The notes under the pieces: generated by a model
What the model was told of the DNA's origin: nothing
Database searches by the model: none
Seen by the model: only the letters and a program-made list of their open reading frames with translations
From: JBDRDD01 sp043821115
GTDB taxonomy: Bacteria; CAYTYR01; UBA6262; DAOVJB01
Assembly (NCBI GenBank): GCA_043821115.1
Contig: JBDRDD010000001.1
Location: forward strand, 14,193-78,192
Direction: 5' to 3'
Length of the DNA stretch: 64,000 bases
In this document: piece by piece, positions 59,931 through 64,000 of the stretch
How the letters are laid out: each line of letters starts with the position of its first letter
Numbering within the stretch: position 1 is the stretch's first letter
Program-made: the position numbers and the translations under genes

Positions 59931-59976
59931 GTCACCCTCCTAGTAAAAGATTAAAAAAGCCTTAAAATTAACTTAT

Positions 59977-60005
59977 ATTGTATATTATATTATATGCAAT
60001 GTCAA
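59977..60005 (-). promoter_or_regulatory. promoter of trpB2
   Basis: On the minus strand TTGACA (60000-60005), 17 bases, TACAAT (59977-59982), 47 bases before the start codon. Confidence 0.75.
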
Positions 60006-60026
60006 GATATAATGCCTGCTTTTTCC

Positions 60027-60500
60027 CTAGCACATCTTTGCTATTAGCTCACCTACCAAATGGGTCACCAGTATGACCATTCCTGCTATTACCAGGTGCT
60101 CCATCACTACCTTCCATGCAGACACTTCCTGGTCACGTGCTATATAGATGCTGAACACGCTAAGAAGCAGCATCCCCCACACTATGTTCACTATCACCGC
60201 TGTTCCAAGGTCAAAAAGAAATACCGGGATAAGGAAAGTAAGGGTGCCGATGAACTTGTTTAAGAACGTTGAAAGAGTCGCCTCCCATATCTCGCGTTCC
60301 GAGTGCACGTTTTCCGCCTCCTCCGCGAGATGGATACCCAGAGCGTCCGAGGACGAGTCAGCAATTGCAATAGTAAATATCGCCCCCATGACAACCAGCC
60401 TGGAACCCGTGCCGGAATTGAGTCCAACCATGAGCCCGAGCGTCGTGATAACAGCCGAGGTTATGCCGAAGCTGAAACCGGTTTTATAGGAATGTTTCAT
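60027..60500 (-). CDS. VIT1/CCC1-like iron/manganese transporter
   Basis: 157 residues with four or five helices. GFSFGITSAVITTLGLMVGL and IFTIAIADSSSDALGIHLAEEAE are the first helices of VIT1/CCC1, with the acidic pair that binds Fe2+/Mn2+ near the membrane surface. It is shorter than yeast CCC1 (over 300) and ends LVGELIAKMC, so it may work as a dimer. TGGAGGGC precedes the ATG. Last gene of the operon with DNA glycosylases. Confidence 0.82.
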   Translation of the reverse strand: MKHSYKTGFSFGITSAVITTLGLMVGLNSGTGSRLVVMGAIFTIAIADSSSDALGIHLAEEAENVHSEREIWEATLSTFLNKFIGTLTFLIPVFLFDLGTAVIVNIVWGMLLLSVFSIYIARDQEVSAWKVVMEHLVIAGMVILVTHLVGELIAKMC

Positions 60501-60513
60501 GTTTTGCCCTCCA

Positions 60514-60660
60514 TTACTTTCTGTATGTTCTGTATATGGACCTTTGTACCGTTGGAAAGATTTTCAAGAACTGCCTGGCATATTCCTGGTAGAGCTCACC
60601 TATTATCTCCTCGTGCTTTGTAAGCAAATCCACAGTTGAAAGTTGTTCTTTGAAATTCAT
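60514..60660 (-). CDS. 48-residue protein upstream of the VIT1-like gene
   Basis: ATG at 60660, TAA at 60514; reads MNFKEQLSTVDLLTKHEEII then GELYQEYARQFLKIFPTVQR and SIYRTYRK. The helix with T-K-H-E-E-I-I-G-E-L-Y-x-E-Y-A is like the first helix of rubrerythrin-type diiron proteins. It sits tightly between the phosphoesterase and VIT1 genes (13 bases on each side). It may be a partner of the transporter, comparable to the ferritin domain fused to VIT1 in some bacteria. Confidence 0.65.
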   Translation of the reverse strand: MNFKEQLSTVDLLTKHEEIIGELYQEYARQFLKIFPTVQRSIYRTYRK

Positions 60661-60673
60661 TATACATCCCAGA

Positions 60674-61072
60674 CTATTTCTTGACTTTTTTCTTAAAGAA
60701 AAGCCAGTTCCTGTCTTGCGGCAGTTTAGCCTTTAGCTTTATCAAACAGTAAAGACCTTTTAGTTTTTTACCTCTTAAGTCAAGAACTATCTCTTTATCA
60801 TTAAACTTTACAGGGATATAACTCCCTCTGTCCCAAAGCTCAACTTTGCCCGCACCGTAGAGCCCTTCTGATATTTCCCCCTCGAAATCCGCGTAGGATA
60901 TGTCATGGTCCTCTACCTGTACAGCCAGGCGTTTTATCCCTTCCTCAAGAGGAGGTTCCTTGGGCACGGCCCAGCTCTTGAGAACACCGTCCTTCTGGAG
61001 CCTGAGGTCATAATGAAGCCTTGAGGCATCATGTTTCTGTATTACAAAGATGAGATCTTCCTTTTTTTCCAT
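60674..61072 (-). CDS. stand-alone LigD-type 3'-phosphoesterase
   Basis: 132 residues from the ATG at 61072 (MEKKEDLIFV), 10 bases after nth; the longer frame lies inside nth and is rejected. The active-site pattern of the Pseudomonas LigD PE domain is conserved in spacing: His14, His20, Asp22, Arg24, His56 and Tyr60 correspond to H42, H48, D50, R52, H84 and Y88. It removes 3'-phosphate or ribonucleoside blocks from DNA ends. There is no ligase or polymerase domain and no Ku gene in the window. Confidence 0.92.
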   Translation of the reverse strand: MEKKEDLIFVIQKHDASRLHYDLRLQKDGVLKSWAVPKEPPLEEGIKRLAVQVEDHDISYADFEGEISEGLYGAGKVELWDRGSYIPVKFNDKEIVLDLRGKKLKGLYCLIKLKAKLPQDRNWLFFKKKVKK

Positions 61073-61082
61073 AGCACGATCT

Positions 61083-61718
61083 CTATATAAATTTTTTCCT
61101 TGAGGGACAAAGCTTTGCCAGCACGCACACCGAGCAGCGCGGCTTCCTCGCATCGCACACTTTCCTGCCGTGTTCAATGAGCAGATAACTTATGTTCCCC
61201 CAGTCTTTCTTCGGTATATCACCCATCAGGTTCTGTTCTATCTTGACGGGATACTTGTGCTTTGAAAGCCCCAGCCTCTGGCTGAGCCTTAAAACATGAG
61301 TATCAACAGCTATCCCTTCTATCCTGCCGAAGCCGTTAAGAAGAACAATGTTTGCAGTCTTTCTTGCCACCCCGGGAAGGGTTATTAACTCCTCCATGGT
61401 TGAGGGAACTTTACCACCGAATTCGTTTATTATCTTATTCGCTGCGGATATTATATTCTTCGCTTTGTTCCTGAAAAAACCCGTTGAGCGAATATCCTGC
61501 TCAAATTCCTTTGCATTCGCTTTTGCGTAATCATTTACATTGTTGTATTTTTTGAAAAGTTTTTCAGTGACTATATTGACGCGTGCGTCCGTACACTGGG
61601 CGGAGAGAATGGTTGCAACAAGGATTTCAAGCGGACTTCCGAAATCAAGAGCTATCTTGGCGTGCGGGTATTCTTTTTTTAAGGCAGATAGTATTTTAAG
61701 CGCTTTGTCTTTTGACAT
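61083..61718 (-). CDS. nth: endonuclease III
   Basis: 211 residues. Helix-hairpin-helix ELITLPGVARKTANIVLLNG with catalytic Lys, then AVDTHVLRLSQRLGL with catalytic Asp. The 4Fe-4S loop C-x6-C-x2-C-x5-C is at the C-terminus (CDARKPRCSVCVLAKLC). It removes oxidised pyrimidines and nicks abasic sites. Fourteen bases after the ogg gene. Confidence 0.97.
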   Translation of the reverse strand: MSKDKALKILSALKKEYPHAKIALDFGSPLEILVATILSAQCTDARVNIVTEKLFKKYNNVNDYAKANAKEFEQDIRSTGFFRNKAKNIISAANKIINEFGGKVPSTMEELITLPGVARKTANIVLLNGFGRIEGIAVDTHVLRLSQRLGLSKHKYPVKIEQNLMGDIPKKDWGNISYLLIEHGRKVCDARKPRCSVCVLAKLCPSRKKFI

Positions 61719-61732
61719 TAGGCTTACCCGTA

Positions 61733-62380
61733 TTATTTGAAAATGCGCTGCGCCCGGTCGCTCCAGAAAAGAAGGTCCAGATGGTCCATAGGAACATTTA
61801 TCTTCTTCGCAAAGCCCTTCATCTTTTTCTCTATCTCAAGGTAACGCTTCCTGGAAAGAGATTTCGGAATTTCTTTTATTACCCCCAAGTCCCTCAGGCT
61901 CCTCATGACGTGTATGTCAAGTATCGCGACATTACTGCCCAGGCCGATGTTTCTCAAGAAATGGCTTGCTTCCTTGAAACTCATTCCCTTCACGTTTTCA
62001 ACAAGCCAGTCGCGGGTTGCGTTTGTGTTTTTCCTGTTTATCCTGTTTTTTATAGATGCTTTTTTTTCTTTTACAAAAAGCTTCCGCGCACCGACAAGGT
62101 AAGATGATTTATTCCTGAAGAAGCGGGCTTTCTTAAGGTACGGCTGTATACTGAGTTCGCTTCCTGTGTGAAGAAGACCTTTTTTACTGAGTGTCTTTAT
62201 GATAAAATCGCAGTGTTCGGGTTTTGACTGGGGCGTCAGGATACAGAAGCAAAGCTCTGCGTATATTTCTTCATCATCCTTTTTCCCCATAGCTTCAAAT
62301 TCATTCAGGCGCTCTTTTATGAGTTTCTTTTTCTTCTTGTATAGCTCAAGGAGCTCTTTTATCTTTTTATCTTTTTCCAT
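61733..62380 (-). CDS. ogg: 8-oxoguanine DNA glycosylase/AP lyase (Ogg2 type)
   Basis: 215 residues from the ATG at 62380 (MEKDKKIKEL); the GTG frame 52 codons longer overlaps the divergent gene and is rejected. LCFCILTPQSKPEHCD, the helix-hairpin with catalytic Lys (KGMSFKEASHFLRNIGL) and AILDIHVMRSL with catalytic Asp match the archaeal/thermophile Ogg2 family. It ends MDHLDLLFWSDRAQRIFK. It removes 8-oxoguanine, complementary to Nth, in the same operon. Confidence 0.93.
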   Translation of the reverse strand: MEKDKKIKELLELYKKKKKLIKERLNEFEAMGKKDDEEIYAELCFCILTPQSKPEHCDFIIKTLSKKGLLHTGSELSIQPYLKKARFFRNKSSYLVGARKLFVKEKKASIKNRINRKNTNATRDWLVENVKGMSFKEASHFLRNIGLGSNVAILDIHVMRSLRDLGVIKEIPKSLSRKRYLEIEKKMKGFAKKINVPMDHLDLLFWSDRAQRIFK

Positions 62381-62429
62381 GGCAAGATAGTGTTTCCTTC
62401 TGCAGCTAGAGCTGTTTATCAGAATTATG

Positions 62430-62458
62430 TTGAAAATATTTGCCTCTTGGTGTATTAT
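62430..62458 (+). promoter_or_regulatory. promoter of the beta-CASP gene (leaderless or near-leaderless)
   Basis: TTGAAA (62430-62435), 17 bases, TATTAT (62453-62458). The ATG is at 62471, only 12 bases after the -10, and no Shine-Dalgarno is present. Confidence 0.6.
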
Positions 62459-62470
62459 TATAACACAACC

Positions 62471-63883
62471 ATGACACACAATACAATAACTATCACTTTC
62501 TGCGGGGGCACCAGGACCGTCACCGGTTCCATGCACCTTGTAGCCACGAACAAGGCATCTGTTTTAATTGACGCCGGCCTCTTCCAGGGACGAAGGGATG
62601 AGTTCTACAAGATAAATTCCTACCTTCCCTTTGACCCTAAAAAACTCGATGCCTGCGTAATTTCGCACGCCCACATAGACCACAGCGGCAACTTCCCTAA
62701 CGTGGTGAAACACGGCTTCAGAAACAGGGCCTATGTCACGCCGTCAACGCTTGACCTCTGCACCTATATGCTGCCAGACAGCGGGCACATACAGGAAGAG
62801 GATATAAAATATATCAACAAGATAAACAAGAGGCGCGGATTGCCTATGAGGCAGCCGCTTTACACTATCTCGGATGCCGAGAGAGCCCTGCTCTACCTCT
62901 CCCCCCTCTCATACCACGAGCACAAAGAGATACTGGAAGATATAGACCTGTCTTTTTTCGATGCAGGCCACATCCTGGGCTCATCCGTACCAACTCTTGA
63001 CATCAGAACGCGCCGTGGCACAACCCGTATAGCATATGCCGTTGATCTGGGACGGCCGAACCTGCCGTACCTAAGAGACCCGGAAACACCAAAAGACATC
63101 GACTATCTCATAATAGAGAGCACCTACGGCACAAGATCCCATGACCACATAGAGATGGCCGACAGGCAGATGCAGGCCGTTATAAAGAGAACAGTGCGCC
63201 GTGGCGGGAAAATTATTATCCCCTCCTTCGCCCTCGAGCGCGCTCAGGAGATACTATACTTCCTCTCCCAGCTTTTCAGGCAGAACAAGCTAAAGGACAT
63301 ACCGGTTTATGTTGACAGCCCCCTTGCGGTCAACATAACAGGAGTTTTCAGGCGCAACTGGCAGTATTTCGACAACAAGACAAAGGAACTTTTCAAAAAG
63401 CACCTCGACCCGCTCGGCCATAAAAACATAAATTACGTGCGTAACGTCGAGCAGTCAAAGCGCTTAAACGACAAGTCAGGCCCGATGATAATAATATCGG
63501 CGTCCGGAACCTGCGAGAACGGCAGGATACTCCATCACCTGAAGAACAACATAGAGAACCCCAAGAACACCATAATGGTGGTAGGCTACATGCCGAAAAA
63601 CACACTCGGCAGGAAGATAGTCGAAGGGGACAAAATGGTGAACATCTTCGGCAGGCCCTACCAGCTAAGAGCCGAAGTGGCTGTCATGGATTCATTCAGC
63701 GCTCATGCAGACAAGGATGACCTCTTGAGCTACGTTAAGGAATGCAGGGGAAGACTGAAGAAGGTCTTTATAGTCCACGGAGAACCCGAACAGTCCGAGG
63801 GCTTAAGAAAAAGAATAAAATCCCTCAATATAAACGCGAGCGTCCCCAAGAAAAACGAGACTGTATACCTCTCTACTTCTTAA
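62471..63883 (+). CDS. beta-CASP metallo-beta-lactamase fold RNase
   Basis: 470 residues from the ATG at 62471 (MTHNTITITFCGG); the longer frame extends past the promoter and is rejected. The zinc signature H66-A-H68-I-D70-H71 is intact, followed by DAGHILGSS and DYLIIESTYG. The beta-CASP region has RGGKIIIPSFALERAQEILY, SASGTCENGRILHHL and FSAHADKDDL, with a C-terminal HGEPEQSEGLRKR. Related to bacterial CPSF/Ysh1-like exonuclease proteins rather than RNase J. Divergent from the DNA repair operon. Confidence 0.93.
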   Translation: MTHNTITITFCGGTRTVTGSMHLVATNKASVLIDAGLFQGRRDEFYKINSYLPFDPKKLDACVISHAHIDHSGNFPNVVKHGFRNRAYVTPSTLDLCTYMLPDSGHIQEEDIKYINKINKRRGLPMRQPLYTISDAERALLYLSPLSYHEHKEILEDIDLSFFDAGHILGSSVPTLDIRTRRGTTRIAYAVDLGRPNLPYLRDPETPKDIDYLIIESTYGTRSHDHIEMADRQMQAVIKRTVRRGGKIIIPSFALERAQEILYFLSQLFRQNKLKDIPVYVDSPLAVNITGVFRRNWQYFDNKTKELFKKHLDPLGHKNINYVRNVEQSKRLNDKSGPMIIISASGTCENGRILHHLKNNIENPKNTIMVVGYMPKNTLGRKIVEGDKMVNIFGRPYQLRAEVAVMDSFSAHADKDDLLSYVKECRGRLKKVFIVHGEPEQSEGLRKRIKSLNINASVPKKNETVYLSTS

Positions 63884-64000
63884 AGAAACTGTCCATGTCC
63901 TTTTTATCTTTCAGCCCGTAATATTTACTAAGAATTGTTTTTGGAGGATTTTTTTCATAGAGGAGATGGCATTTTATGTCTTCTAGCTTTGACGCGGTCA
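63873..64000 (-). CDS. C-terminal fragment of an unidentified protein
   Basis: An open frame enters from the right edge and ends at a TAG (63873-63875), overlapping the end of the beta-CASP gene by 11 bases in a convergent arrangement. It gives at least 41 residues ending KTILSKYYGLKDKKDMDSFF then KK. Too little to assign a family. Confidence 0.5.
   Translation of the reverse strand, partial: TASKLEDIKCHLLYEKNPPKTILSKYYGLKDKKDMDSFFKK

Noticed and set aside
1..64000. CRISPR arrays, prophage genes, restriction or other defence systems
   Set aside because: Looked for regularly spaced repeats and phage or nuclease motifs; none seen.

Overview
The window reads as a chromosomal segment of an uncultured, anaerobic, Gram-negative-type bacterium. 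Evidence for an outer membrane: two beta-barrel-like proteins, a LolA-like periplasmic protein with a Lol/Mac-type ABC transporter, a TolC remnant, and a SurA-type periplasmic chaperone. Evidence for anaerobic metabolism: a four-subunit pyruvate:ferredoxin oxidoreductase, flavodoxin, a hemerythrin-like and a rubrerythrin-like protein, and several radical SAM enzymes. The gene set (DUF5674, CxxC-x17-CxxC protein, stand-alone ComFB, TIGR03960 radical SAM) would fit Omnitrophota or another PVC-like candidate phylum. That placement is inference; there is no rRNA here to test it. Most genes lie on the minus strand in tight operons, with ATGA or TGATG overlaps.

Layout. 0-11 kb: valS, an AEC transporter, a GAF histidine kinase, a SurA-N protein, and a gatA-barrel-gatB-apbE-DUF4321 operon in which a beta-barrel gene separates gatA from gatB and no gatC is seen. 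11-13 kb: an orphan solute-binding protein without a signal peptide, next to a gene-free stretch with IS-like repeats. 13-25 kb: LysE, a seven-PAS kinase with two tandem single-domain response regulators, TVP38, DUF3179, rpe, a TrkA-C membrane protein, ArsC, and an ArsR-controlled operon (arsR, a 51-residue protein with four CC pairs, an ArsP/DUF318-like permease) with a 13-2-13 operator. 25-30 kb: a beta-barrel/ABC/LolA-like export operon. 30-36 kb: flavodoxin, then arsR, DUF2934, a LysW-like zinc ribbon, a lysine 2,3-aminomutase-like enzyme, two Ddl-like ATP-grasp ligases and a GNAT. This is the best candidate here for an undescribed pathway. 36-41 kb: a chimeric tolC pseudogene, typA, a cold-shock gene with a terminator-like leader hairpin, small zinc/iron proteins, and a tRNA-Asn interrupted by a group I intron.

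41-64 kb: the por operon, pilC and pilB, a chemotaxis module (cheC, HPt, cheD, cheY, a ComFB-CheR fusion, stand-alone ComFB) without cheA, cheB, cheW or an MCP, then rplU-rpmA-obgE-proB, RNase G, a TIGR03960/DUF2344 radical SAM fusion, trpB2, an oxidative-damage operon (ogg2, nth, a LigD-type phosphoesterase, a 48-residue protein, a VIT1/CCC1-like transporter) and a beta-CASP RNase.

Two plus-strand genes (LysE at 13028 and the beta-CASP protein at 62471) have a promoter so close to the ATG, and no Shine-Dalgarno, that they are predicted to be leaderless. All functions are read from motifs and remembered family patterns; no database search was run.
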